A stretch of DNA of 64,000 nt from Branchiostoma belcheri (Eukaryota > Chordata > Leptocardii > Amphioxiformes > Branchiostomatidae), in the NCBI RefSeq assembly GCF_001625305.1, contig NW_017804509.1, forward strand, positions 467,549 through 531,548, written 5' to 3'. Below, piece after piece: positions 22,901 through 32,406 of the stretch. The notes beneath the pieces were generated by a model, which did no database searches, was not told where the DNA came from, and saw only the letters and a program-made list of their open reading frames with translations. The position numbers and the translations under genes are program-made. Position 1 is the stretch's first letter. The number at the start of each line of letters is the position of its first letter.

Positions 22901-25900
22901 TGATGTAGCGTAAATGTGCTCAACATAGCATGATCAATATCAATTATTCCCTATATCAAATTATTGTAGGATCATAAGGAACACGGTATTGTAAGGCACC
23001 CATTAATACATGGTTCCTAATGTATCGAAAAAACTCATGAGACCATAAAGCTGATAAAAACAGCCCTGCTGTTTGTTTGTTTGTTTGTTTGTTTGTTGTT
23101 TTGCTGAAACTCACCTTGTCCAGAGGACCGGGTGCGGGTTTCTCCTGTGTGGGGTTCCACTCAGGGTCATTATCATCATCATCATCCACCTCAGAGTGGC
23201 GTCGCTTCGCTACAAGGGCAGACAATATATGTATTGTGAATGGCTTAGAATAGAGGCTTATCAGCAATTTGAATATGACGATCACTGTTTTGTTTGCATC
23301 ATACACATGCAAATAAGTTGAAGACATATGCAAATTATCAGTAGGCAACCCGCTTTTTGCCCACCATGGCATCATAGCAATAGCTTGCATTAAAGCAACT
23401 AAAAGGTAAAAAAGAGTACAATACTAAGATTACTAAATATTACCCAACTTATATATATATATATTTGCCTCACCTCTATTACATTAGTCTAATCAAAGTA
23501 CAACTCCTCTAGTTGTTGGAGATTGACCCAGTGATGTCATGTGGTCAAAGGTCAGACCCAGGCAAGACTGCCATCAGAAGAGAGTACACTCTAGACCTGA
23601 CTTGTACAGTAGGGTATGGTAAGGAGCCTAACATTGCACATAGAAGATGAAGTTTACCTCTTCTCTTTCTGCCAGCCTGCTTCCCTCTCCTTGTCAGCAC
23701 AGTGCCCTCAGGTTTTGTCTCTGTAGCACCTGCAAATTTGGCTAGAGAACATTAGACATTTCCAACCAACACAAACAACTCTCCATATTGGTTGGTAGAT
23801 CAATGAGTATGGTTTATCTTTTTTATTTATTTATTCATTGGCACAAAAACATAAACGGTGCAGTAATGGAATGTATACAAAATAAACAGAGTGCAGAAGG
23901 AGAGAGGAAGCCTGAAATGGCTTATGCTGAGGCCTCCCCCTTTTCTATGGACAAAATCATGTTCAATAGCCTAGCCACCCTGCTATTGGCAGAACTAGGT
24001 GGCCTTATGCTTCATTCAAACAAAACAGAACCATGTGGAGTATCATCTGAGTATGTGGACTGTTTTTTGTTGCATACAATTTTTACTCTACCTAGATCTT
24101 GAAAGATATGTCAGTGTATTAGTTATCATCATCATCATCATCGGTCGGCTGCAACGCAGGCGATCACAAGTCCATTCCACGACCGCCGGTCAGCAGCCAG
24201 CGCAGCAATGTTGTCAGGGCTCAGGTCACCTTTAGTTATGCTCCCTTTAGTCACCTGTGTCATATCGGTATATACCGGTACTTAGTGATGTAACTTAGTA
24301 ATTCCGCATTTCGGACCTGTACCTTTTCAATTTTAGCATTGCTGTACCGGTACTGTGTACAGATATGCAGCCCTAGTCTATACCATTAGTTCCATACCTG
24401 TGCTGTCTGCTGAGGCCTTCTGGATGGACTCCTTCTGATGTTCCACTGTGTCGGCGCCGTCCGAGTCGGACTCTTCCGAGTCGTGGTCTTTCATGACCGT
24501 GCGCGCTTTCTGAGCCGCCTGCAATTCAACACAGAACATCAACTCTCATAATTGTTTGTTTGTTTTATCATGAAAGTTCATCTGTGTTGGTAGTTACATG
24601 TTTAAAGTTAAAACTTTTGGTCCAACACAAAAAATTCTCTTAACTAGAGCTTTCGACCTGTCACTCTGGTCTTCCTTAGCCTGGGTACCATCCTACTTGT
24701 ATGCCGGGGCTCCCACACTCGCGTTAGGGAAGCGAGTGTGGGAGCCCCGGCATACAAGTAGGATGGTACCCAGGCTAGGTCTTCCTCAGTAGACTGACTG
24801 ACCCAGTGAAGCTTGTCACGTGGCTGTTTTTTCGAGACTTTGTGTTTTTATTTTTGACGATGTCTCAGGGAGGAGCCTAATGGAACAGTATTGTGTGCAG
24901 TTTGCAAGAATTCTAGGAATGGTACAGGCATTTTGTCAATTGGCATGGAATGTCCACAGGCATGTCTCTGGCCCATATCTATGCCCACATTCCTGGAATC
25001 CCTTGGGAAGACCTCTCTGCCCCAGATGGCAATACTTTCTGTTTCTGTGACCCCGGGGCTCCTTCACTATACACTCAGGATAGGAGTGCACTGTATCTGT
25101 CTAGACTTAACAGGTACCAAGTCTTCATGAAATGATGTCAGTGCCATGAAAACAATAGCCCTAACAGCAACCACCGTCGCCATGGCAATTGTATGTTTTG
25201 TATGCATTGCCAGTCTTGTTAAGAAAATTGCAGTCTGCTTCTAGTTCTACCAAACAAAGTTTCCAAGAAGAAAACCCACCTGTCTTGATGACATCCTCCT
25301 GGGACGAAGATCTACTTCCTCTTCTTCCTCAAAGTCTGCAGCCTCGAAAAACGACTTTCCGTCCGCTTTCTCATCCACGTCGCTCGAATCCTCGCCACTG
25401 CTTCCGTCCGCTCGGCTACCACCGTTCCTGGCTCCTGATTGGCCAACGGTCACATCAGCACTACTCTGTGATTGGTCAGTTTCTACCTGGTCACTTTCTC
25501 TACCTCGTATTCTGACGTCTTTCAGACTCCCCTTACTGGGCTGGGATTTTGAGGGCCCCCGGCGTTGGCGGTTTGGCTCGCCGAAGACCGACGTCGCCTG
25601 GTCTCTCTCATCGATGAAGGATTGGAAAGCGTTTTCGAACGGAGACTTCTTCTTGGGGGGTTCTCCTGACGATTTGAAGGGAAGGGGAGGGGGGGTTTGG
25701 GCCTGACTTCATTTAATTTTAAAGGCATCCAATGCAAGTCCCGGGTGGCGAAACAAAAAATATTTTGGATTAAGAAATTGGTCTGATATTGACATGTATG
25801 TACTGCCATTTCTGAACTCATTTTCATCCTTATTTTATACTTGAAGCATTTGAAATAACCTCGAAACAAGCTACATAGCAAATCTTTATTTTTTGGATAC

Positions 25901-28663
25901 CAACCAAAAATAGCAAGAACCAGTCTACTATACAAAACAATTCTGATACACTGTTGCCTCAACTTATGTTTTGGGATTTATTCAACGTACTACAACATTA
26001 AAAGAATGAACAACTTTGCAAGTCCAGTTTTGCCACCCTGAAATTGCACTGGATGCCTTTAACATTAAAAGGGTCTACAGTCTATACATGTAGTGGTGGA
26101 ATGGAACAGGCAAAGGGACCAACCCAGGTCATGATATATTGTACATGCATGTATTCATACTTCAAAGTGACCAGGTACTAACTACTTATGATAAAATTAC
26201 TAAAGTATTCTACTTCACAGTACATAATGGAATATATAATACATGTACACTTTGTACAGTGTACCAATACAGATCGGAGCTTAAATAGAACTTGTTTCTT
26301 AGACAATGAAAGTCCTTGTTTCTTACTGTTTAAGTACATAATTCTATTTCACAGTACCTCATCATGGAATACCAATACAGTTGAGTGTAGGGGAGCTTTC
26401 ATGGTATAAATGTAATAGAATTTTCTTCTTAGACAAAGAATGTATTATCTTACCTTTGCCTTGTTTCTTCCTGCTGCCCTCGCTGCTCCGATCCTGGTCT
26501 TCCTCTCCTTCCATCTTCTCCTCACCTAGTAGTAGTAGTAGCAAATAAACACAATCAAATTAATATCAGTGTTCTCACCAGGCCTTTTGAGCATAGGGGC
26601 CTCCTATGCTGTGATTTGGACCCCTATGCTGCTTCAAAGACAGCACAGGGGTGTTTTTTGTCATAAATCTTATAAAAAATGAAACTATAACTTTAGATTG
26701 AAGCTATAGTAAAGGGAAAACCATAACTTTACAAAATCTGTCCCCCAATAAGTGAGAAGTAGTGTCTCAGGAGTTTCAAAATTTTTAGGCTCAATACGCT
26801 ACTTGCGCCACGAAAGTTGCCCTTCTGTACCTATCCCCTATGCTGTGAAAAAGTCCTGGTGAGAACACTGAATATGACCCTCTTAGTCTTACAAGGCACA
26901 GTGTAATGTGACTACACATGCAAGCCGATTATGTACTTTTCCATATACGATATATCGCTTTGGCAGAACATCAAGAATCCTATCTGTAGTTGTTCTGAAC
27001 TTGTTCAAATGTTGTTTCGGAAAAGATATCATCTCCAGGGCAAAATTTTGAAGCAATTCTAACAACATATCCAATGAAAAATCTGGGTTTAGCACAGGTA
27101 CTGTTGACATTAAGTTCTACTGACATGGACTGGTACATATTTTCAAGACCCCTTATATCAGTTATCTGTCTTGTCTGTCATGACCAGTAGTACATAAGGC
27201 CTTCAGCTAGCTCAGATGGCTCTAGAGATTTCTTATAACTTTCTTAAATTCTCCCAATCCCAGACCGTTGAAGGGGGGCCTGGAATGGGGGGTCCCGACA
27301 ACGCTCTACGCTGAAATCGGAAACCTCTCGATTACGCTTTATGATAAATTCCAAGTGGCTACAACGCATTACGTAGAATTAAAACGCCGATTACGCTCTA
27401 CGGAAAAGGGCTTGCGGGCCCCCTTGAAGACATTACCTGAGCTCTGGTCCTTATCTCGGCCGGATTTTGTGTTCATAGATTCCAGGAGACTCAGGTACTC
27501 TGTGGTCACCTCCTGCAGGGTCGGATCACTCTCACTGGGGGGAGGGCAGGGTGGGATAGTAAATACTAGTTATAAAAGAACTTTATTGCACAACACTTAC
27601 AGATGTAACGGGTACAACAAAAAAATATATGTACTTAGTACATAGTTGGTGATGGTAACAACATCTAGCAGTTCTAAGAGATGACAACAATCTGATCTAT
27701 TTTCATATACAATGTAAAGACTCAGAGATACTAATTATACTACTCTAACTCTATTGATAGTACATTATGTAATATGACATTGTGTCTGGAACGTATAATT
27801 TACATTTTCTCGTTTTGTCAGCGAATTGTGTATAAATTGGCCTACATATGTGGATATACTGAAAGGGCATGATAAAAGCATATTGAAATTTGAATATCTC
27901 TGTCTTTGTATGTGTCTGTGTGTTCGCAGCTATGACTAATAGTGGGTTTTTCTTTGATTTTCATAATAGTATCTATTTATACTTCATATGAAGTTACTGA
28001 TGTCCAAATGATGAGGTGTTTTTTTAAATGGCTTCACCACACCACGTAGTGGGGGGGGGGCAATCTAGATATGACAATGGAGGTAAAAATATGACTGAAC
28101 GTCTTGTCTTTAACCGATCTCACTACTAACTGTTGCACATACATGTGTATTTCTTCATGATAAAATAGGCACATCAACCGTAACGTATGCGTGCAGACAA
28201 CACAACAAAGGTGGAGAATCCGAACATATTTTTTTATCAAACGACAGACCTCAAAATAAAAAGAACACTTGGCGTTGTTGCAGCTGTCTTTATAAGCGAC
28301 TGACAAAACATCGTACGCTGGTTTGCATGTGTCGTTTTCTGGCAGATGTTTGTCATCATTTATTTATCACTCATTATATCAGTAATTACCCGACGCTGAC
28401 TACGAATACCAGAAAATTGATACACATAATAAAAGAACCAAAAGAAAACAAACTGAACCCAAGCACGCTACGGAGGCTCCACAACAGTGTAAAATTATTT
28501 TGGAACTGTCATAAATTATCTTCGCGCATTTCGCATACAATATTTCATACAACTGTGAGCGAAAATGGGCGGGAAAATGGCCGACAAACCCTCTCGTGTG
28601 GGCCTCCTCTCGTGGACTGTCCTCGTCTGAGTCCACCGCCGTCCTCTTTCTCTTCTTAGGCAT
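13987..28663 (-). CDS. CCDC82-like protein with C-terminal DUF4211 domain (gene 3)
   Basis: Eighteen phase-consistent exons: 28663-28590, 27534-27437, 26525-26454, 25665-25280, 24518-24398, 23729-23658, 23209-23115, 20413-20193, 19707-19575, 19330-19295, 18811-18719, 18391-18236, 17633-17522, 17129-16963, 16076-15960, 15482-15396, 14721-14635, 14043-13987; about 727 residues. It starts MPKKRKRTAVDSDEDS (basic, NLS-like) and runs through acidic/serine-rich stretches; an AT-hook-like RRGPGRPSNNDKKRP lies in exon 8. From about residue 425 the sequence fits DUF4211: NHPIWQIQ...KKHWYIAS, SFKIYLQAAVSQVL, LCQAC...LLRLDGRPYDRLTL, then VCGERLSLYHRLHHYRFQLY. The domain is found in CCDC82 and QSER1-type nuclear proteins of unclear function; a chromatin role is an inference. 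The first Cys of the second Cys pair is absent. Its head-to-head paralogue is gene 4. Confidence 0.82.
14925..15072. mobile_element. Fold-back element family A, partial copy
   Basis: One arm only, in reverse orientation: TTGACCCAGTGTTGACGTCA, AGAAGCCACGTGACAAGCC, GACTGGTCGAAAGCTCTAGG. In an intron of gene 3. Confidence 0.65.
16135..16930. repeat. TTTTCCTGGAAAAA-type minisatellite split by a transposon
   Basis: Roughly 20-bp units built on TTCTGTTTTCCTGGAAAAA run from 16135 to 16260 and again from 16631 to 16930. The middle is occupied by the element at 16262-16629. Lysine/phenylalanine-rich open frames here are artefacts. Confidence 0.85.
16262..16629. mobile_element. PIF/Harbinger-like MITE (GGCCACA, TAA target)
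   Basis: Inverted ends GGCCACAACAATTTAATTTC and its complement, with direct TAA duplications at 16259-16261 and 16630-16632. Three-base TWA duplications mark PIF/Harbinger. A close copy (shared internal CAGGCCTAGGCATCCTATTA-like blocks) is at 38289-38663. Confidence 0.8.
17240..17435. repeat. Interspersed repeat (GTAACATTTGCAAAGC family), reverse copy
   Basis: AAGGTCAATGACCTGAACC, GTTGGGTTACATCATG and AGCAGGAGGGATTTAGACTC match 1665-1870 and 20457-20760 in reverse, and 61690-61805 in the same sense. Confidence 0.5.
17670..17930 (-). repeat. Degenerate tandem copies of the 5' edge of gene 3 exon 13
   Basis: The acceptor side of exon 13 (ends CTGGACCTGCTGGCAC on the plus strand at 17625-17640) recurs at 17748-17813 and 17862-17928, with weaker copies at about 17670-17720 and 17815-17859. 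On the minus strand the better copies read an acceptor-like ...AG|CAGGTCCAGA and QVQTSKQSLQIS-stop or QVQMFQQSLQTLLKT, against QVQTSQQSLADSFK in the exon. They are upstream of the real acceptor, inside the intron. Confidence 0.7.
18885..19165. repeat. Inverted-repeat fragments related to the 57866 element
   Basis: TTGAACTTAATTCCAACACA, CATCATCAGGATAAT and AAGTTCATCTGTGTTGGTAG match parts of 57866-58273. Adjacent is a separate hairpin with arms near 19049-19075 and 19130-19157 (AACTGTAATTTCCAAC mirrored). In an intron of gene 3. Confidence 0.55.
19765..19900 (+). mobile_element. tRNA-derived SINE
   Basis: An A box-like TGGCGTAAAGGCAGAGCAT (19772-19790) and B box-like GAGTTCGTATCC (19813-19824) are spaced as in a tRNA. 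A CTTGTGCCCTTGGGATAGAC...TTTCCTCAC body follows, as in animal SINEs. It is not a functional tRNA: the acceptor stem and anticodon arm do not fold. In an intron of gene 3. Confidence 0.6.
20457..20760. repeat. Interspersed repeat (GTAACATTTGCAAAGC family)
   Basis: The fullest copy, beginning GGTAACATTTGCAAAGC and containing ATAAATCCCTCCTACTATAA and CAGTTACCATGGTGAGAG. Begins about 45 bp upstream of the exon 8 acceptor of gene 3. The family is unidentified. Confidence 0.5.
20764..23110. other. Long intron of gene 3 without recognised features
   Basis: AT-rich intron sequence between exons 7 and 8. I see only a short perfect hairpin (AAGGACATTATACAC and its complement around 22662-22698), simple A/T tracts and a (GTTT)n run at about 23070-23098. 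Open frames here show no coding signature. Confidence 0.5.
24118..24235 (-). mobile_element. LINE 3' end fragment
   Basis: The minus frame reads GDLSPDNIAALAADRRSWNG followed by LVIACVAADR and a stop, then a (GATGAT)n tail (plus strand ATCATCATC from 24125). The ADR..W motif plus microsatellite tail is the usual 3' end of non-LTR retrotransposons. In an intron of gene 3. Confidence 0.65.
24568..24832. mobile_element. Fold-back element family A, copy carrying a nested palindrome
   Basis: Starts TCATGAAAGTTCATCTGTGT and runs through the family core to GCTTGTCACGTGGCTG. It is interrupted at GGTCTTCCT by the insertion at 24677-24777. Confidence 0.75.
24677..24777. mobile_element. Perfect palindrome, Mutator-like MITE, 9-bp target duplication
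   Basis: 45-base arms (24678-24722 and 24732-24776) are perfect reverse complements around a 9-base loop. Ends are TAGCCTGGG...CCCAGGCTA. GGTCTTCCT is duplicated at 24668-24676 and 24778-24786. An older relative at 48544-48665 has its own 9-bp duplication. Confidence 0.85.
24835..25200. repeat. Unclassified repeat H, copy in gene 3 intron
   Basis: Similar along about 360 bases to 37137-37530 in gene 4, in the same orientation: TCTCAGGGAGGAGCCTAATG, TTTGCAAGAATTCTAGGAAT, CTGTATCTGTCTAGACTTAA and CAACCACCGTCGCCATGGCA. It has no terminal inverted repeats I can see and no long open frame conserved between copies. Confidence 0.7.
26567..26870. mobile_element. MITE with CAGTGTTCTCACCAGG inverted ends
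   Basis: CAGTGTTCTCACCAGG at the left mirrored by CCTGGTGAGAACACTG at the right; AATAT is duplicated at 26562-26566 and 26871-26875. In an intron of gene 3. Blocks such as CTATGCTGTGATTT recur near 33970. Confidence 0.75.
27267..27428. mobile_element. Short inverted-repeat element abutting gene 3 exon 2
   Basis: TTGAAGGGGGGCC mirrored by GGCCCCCTTGAA. Interior repeats TTACGCT(C/T)TA in both senses. Ends 8 bp before the exon 2 donor (27436). Confidence 0.6.
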
Positions 28664-31600
28664 CCCAGAAGCACAATCTGGATTCGATTTCCGGATAATC
28701 CTCGGGAGAGATTTCTAGACAGAAGCGGCCATTTTGATTTTCTTGGGGCCGGGATAAACCATTGAATGCGTGGGGGGTTTTCGACGCGCATAATTAGAGC
28801 CAGATTATCAACAAAGGTTTCGCGTCACCAAATTTACTCTCCAAGCAGAGGTTGAATGGGAAGATTGTGACATTTTTCTACGCCCCGTTTTTTTCTGACA
28901 GCCGGCCCAATTTGATACTGTCGGCCTGCTGGATACTGTCCGCGTGTTGGATACTATCTTTTTAGCCACCAAAAGATCTGCTTGGAGATTACTAGTAACC
29001 AAATTAGGGTCAACTCTAAATCTCCAAGCAGATGTTAGGCTACTGATTGCTCTCGATGTTTTGTTTCTATTTTTGCGACATTTTAGTAATTTTTTCTGGT
29101 GTTGTCTTTTAAGGGCAGGAGAAAATTTAAAAAAGAAAGAAAGAAAAGAGCACTAGAGAAAACGAGAAAACACGGAGAAATGGTGCATATCTTTTCTTCT
29201 TGGAGTTTTGGTCAATTCATTATCTATTAGAAATGATGGTATTCATAAAACGATTTTTTTCTTTAACTTTCTAAAGGCAAATGCTGGTTTTGTTTGGCAA
29301 ATCATAAATGTGCTAAGCATTTGAAACAGCACTTTAGGAAATTAGGAAATTAGGAAAGGTAACATAAGTGGCTTTTTTTGTTTCCCTTTTTTCTATGGTA
29401 TTTGACTTTGATTGCTCACTTCAAAACAATCTTTTCTATTTCGTGCGCTTGAGAAGAAAAATTCTAATGAATTAGCAAAATCAACATTTCGCTCTTGTTT
29501 TCTTTGTAATGTAGAAGTCTATTGGAGAAGTCTCTATTTTGCCAATTTTTGGGGGAGCGAGTATAAAAGGATGGTGCACAAAGGCTAGAACAGGACCACT
29601 GTTATCATAGATTTGCATGAGAACTAGGCGCTACGTTTTGTATACGAAGAATGAGAATAACATCAATAAGAACATTGCCATCTTTACATAACACTGACTC
29701 CGTCTGGTCATGTTGTGTTTTTTAAAAGTCCCTGTGAATTACTTTCTTTATTCATTATTGCCAGGTGTGAATTTCTCACTTATTCTCCGACTGTCTATGC
29801 GTTTTTTGGCCTTCTGTAAAACAATGTGTCAGACACGACACGAATCAATGTAACGTTAACACTGAAGACGAGAAAAAAAATATTTCACAAGGCACGAAAC
29901 GTACAGCATTTTATACGCGAAAATTACGGACATAAAATCGAGATCATTTCGTAAAATTGCACTACCACCCGAAACCATAAATGAAACAACCCTTCTTTTC
30001 CAAGAACCCCCCACTATTCCATTATGGAATTGTCCGAATCCTGGGGGTCACCAGAGGTCGCATTCCTCTGTTGTTTCACAAGATTGGCGGGAGATAGGAG
30101 GAGGAGGAGAATAATTTCTGGACTTTTCCCAAACTTCCCCAAAGATTCTCCGAGTTTTCAGGTTTGTTTGGTTCTTTTATGGATGGTTTGAATTTTCAAG
30201 AGGGGAGAAGGGGAAATATATGTGTGAATCTGGAGTTTTCTACGGCTGAAAACTGGACAAAACTTTGGGGGCTTCTCTTCAAAACTTTCCAGTTGGCGGG
30301 AAGAGAAAAGGTCAACAGATTTTACGAAAAATTTATGATTTTCCCGTTCTGTCGACAGCCGACACATTTCCAAAGGAAGGTCACCATCATCCTCAGATTT
30401 TGTTACCGAATAAAACCTTATAAATACATGTAGTTCTTCTTTTTAATTTTCTTTCTAGTTGAGTTTTTGAATATTTGTTTACCTCCCCGCTTAAAAGTTG
30501 GGTCCCGCTTCTTATCATGCAAACAACTTTTGTGTGTTTGCGAATCAAGGGCACAGAATGAGATGATGCGAAAAATAGCTGGTGTTTTACGCAACCAAGA
30601 TACAGAATTTCTGTTTTGAGTAGAGTAGAGTAGAGTAGAGTAGAGTTGAATTTTCCCCCTTTTCATTCCTACCGCGATGTTTGCAGTTTGCTCCAAAATT
30701 ATTGTTGTTTAGAGCAAAGAGGTTGACAAGAAGTTTTGATTTTAGACCTCCTTGTTTAATAGAGTTATGTTCGTAATTTCTATTCATAAGTACCTGTATC
30801 ATAATTCTGTATCCATGCTTCAAAATTCTATTACATTCTATTATTTATACACAATTTGCTGCACTCAAAATTATTGCCCCTTAATTAAATTGTTTAATCA
30901 AGGTGGTTAACTCATGGTTTAATGAGTTGTGTGCATAATTACTCCGTGAAGGAGGTCAGGACCTCCGGACGGAGTGTTGTAATCGGCTGATTTTTCATGT
31001 TCGCAGTCAAAACACTGGGTTCTCTTTGTGTAATCGGCACGCAATTTTATACGCCGTCTGCGGGCATGCCCGTGTTGATGCACGAATGTGTATTTTTGCC
31101 GTTGCTGCTTTCGCGGTCAATGTAATATCGCAGACGCACCCCTACAATTACGAGGCGAATTGGAATGGTCCAGAAAAACGCGTTGTTTGGAATAGCAGTG
31201 GGGTTCAAAAAAGTTCATGCAGATACGGGGTGGTTTTTATAAGTGGTTCCAGATGTTTTTGCCCATGGTTAAGAGATGCCAAGTTTTTTGGAAGATGTTC
31301 GCAGCCAAAACGCATTCTTCCGTACGTCGCATTTCTGTGTAATTTCGCATGTGGTGTTGCATTATGTCCGGGATGATGCACGTCTTTTTATTTTTACCGT
31401 AGCTGTTTTGATATTGGAGTAAATGCTTATTTTCGAAACATCCCCATTTCTTTGAAATGGTTTCGTCCGTTTATGCAACTGTTACTGCGCTAATGACGAC
31501 CAGTCGCGCTGTCCTGATACACCGCGAATGTGCGAGTGTTCCCTGTAGACAGTCCCGGGAGTCATTTTTTTGCACATTCCAGGAGCCAAACCAAAATACG

Positions 31601-32406
31601 TTCATGAACCGAGTCCAAAAAACCGAAACGTGAAAATCGGATGATCGGACCTGATGTACATTTCTCTTTCTATAGATTGTACACACAATACACACATCTT
31701 TAGATAATCTGGCCATGGCAGGTTAAAAAAAAGTAACCCTGAATCATACTAGATTAGCGTAAATGCATGTTAATGCGTTCAAAACAAGAAAAAAATTGTT
31801 TCCGGGTATTAATCTCTTGAATCACGGCGCTGAATATTGACGCAAAAATATTTCGGGCATCGCGCGCCCTTCCCGCGTCACGTGTAGGCATCTCGCATCT
31901 CTGATTGGTTGTTGCGTCTTAAGATGACTGAGCCGACGCGCGTTTAAACAATTTTTTTTTGTTCGATTTATCACACTTCACAGAGAATTGTCGCCAATGG
32001 CTACTTCTTTTTGTTGCAATATATAATACTTCACGGAGAATTGTCGCCTATGGCTTCTTGTTTATATTCATTACATATCATAATAAATTTATAGGTATCC
32101 ATGCGTCAAAATTCTATTACATAATTTAGTTATACCGGTACATAATTTGCTGCACTAAAAATTATTGCCCCATAATTAAATTGTTTAATGAGTTGTGTGC
32201 AAAATTTATATTCATAAGTATATAATTCATTGGTATCCATGTGTCAAAATTCTTCTCTACAACATTATTTGTGTATAATTTGACTTTTCACCCCACAGCT
32301 GGGTATATCAACTTGTTACACCTAACCCTTGAACATCTAACTCTAAACATTCTGTAAAGCCATCTAATGATAATGCCCCTACTGTACTTGGTGACAGCCA
32401 GTTGCA
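28664..32406. promoter_or_regulatory. Head-to-head intergenic region between the two DUF4211 genes
   Basis: No gene recognised. Candidate promoter sequence for gene 4 at about 31855-31945 is CpG-rich, with GCGTCACGTG and an inverted CCAAT box (CTGATTGGTT). CpG-rich DNA also covers gene 3's start (28560-28790). There is an (AGAGT)n run at 30618-30645 and a hAT-like MITE fragment at 28966-29033. Direct repeats at 30785-30930 and 32095-32215 share ATAATTTGCTGCACT-like and AATTAAATTGTTTAAT blocks. Promoter assignment is an inference. Confidence 0.35.
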
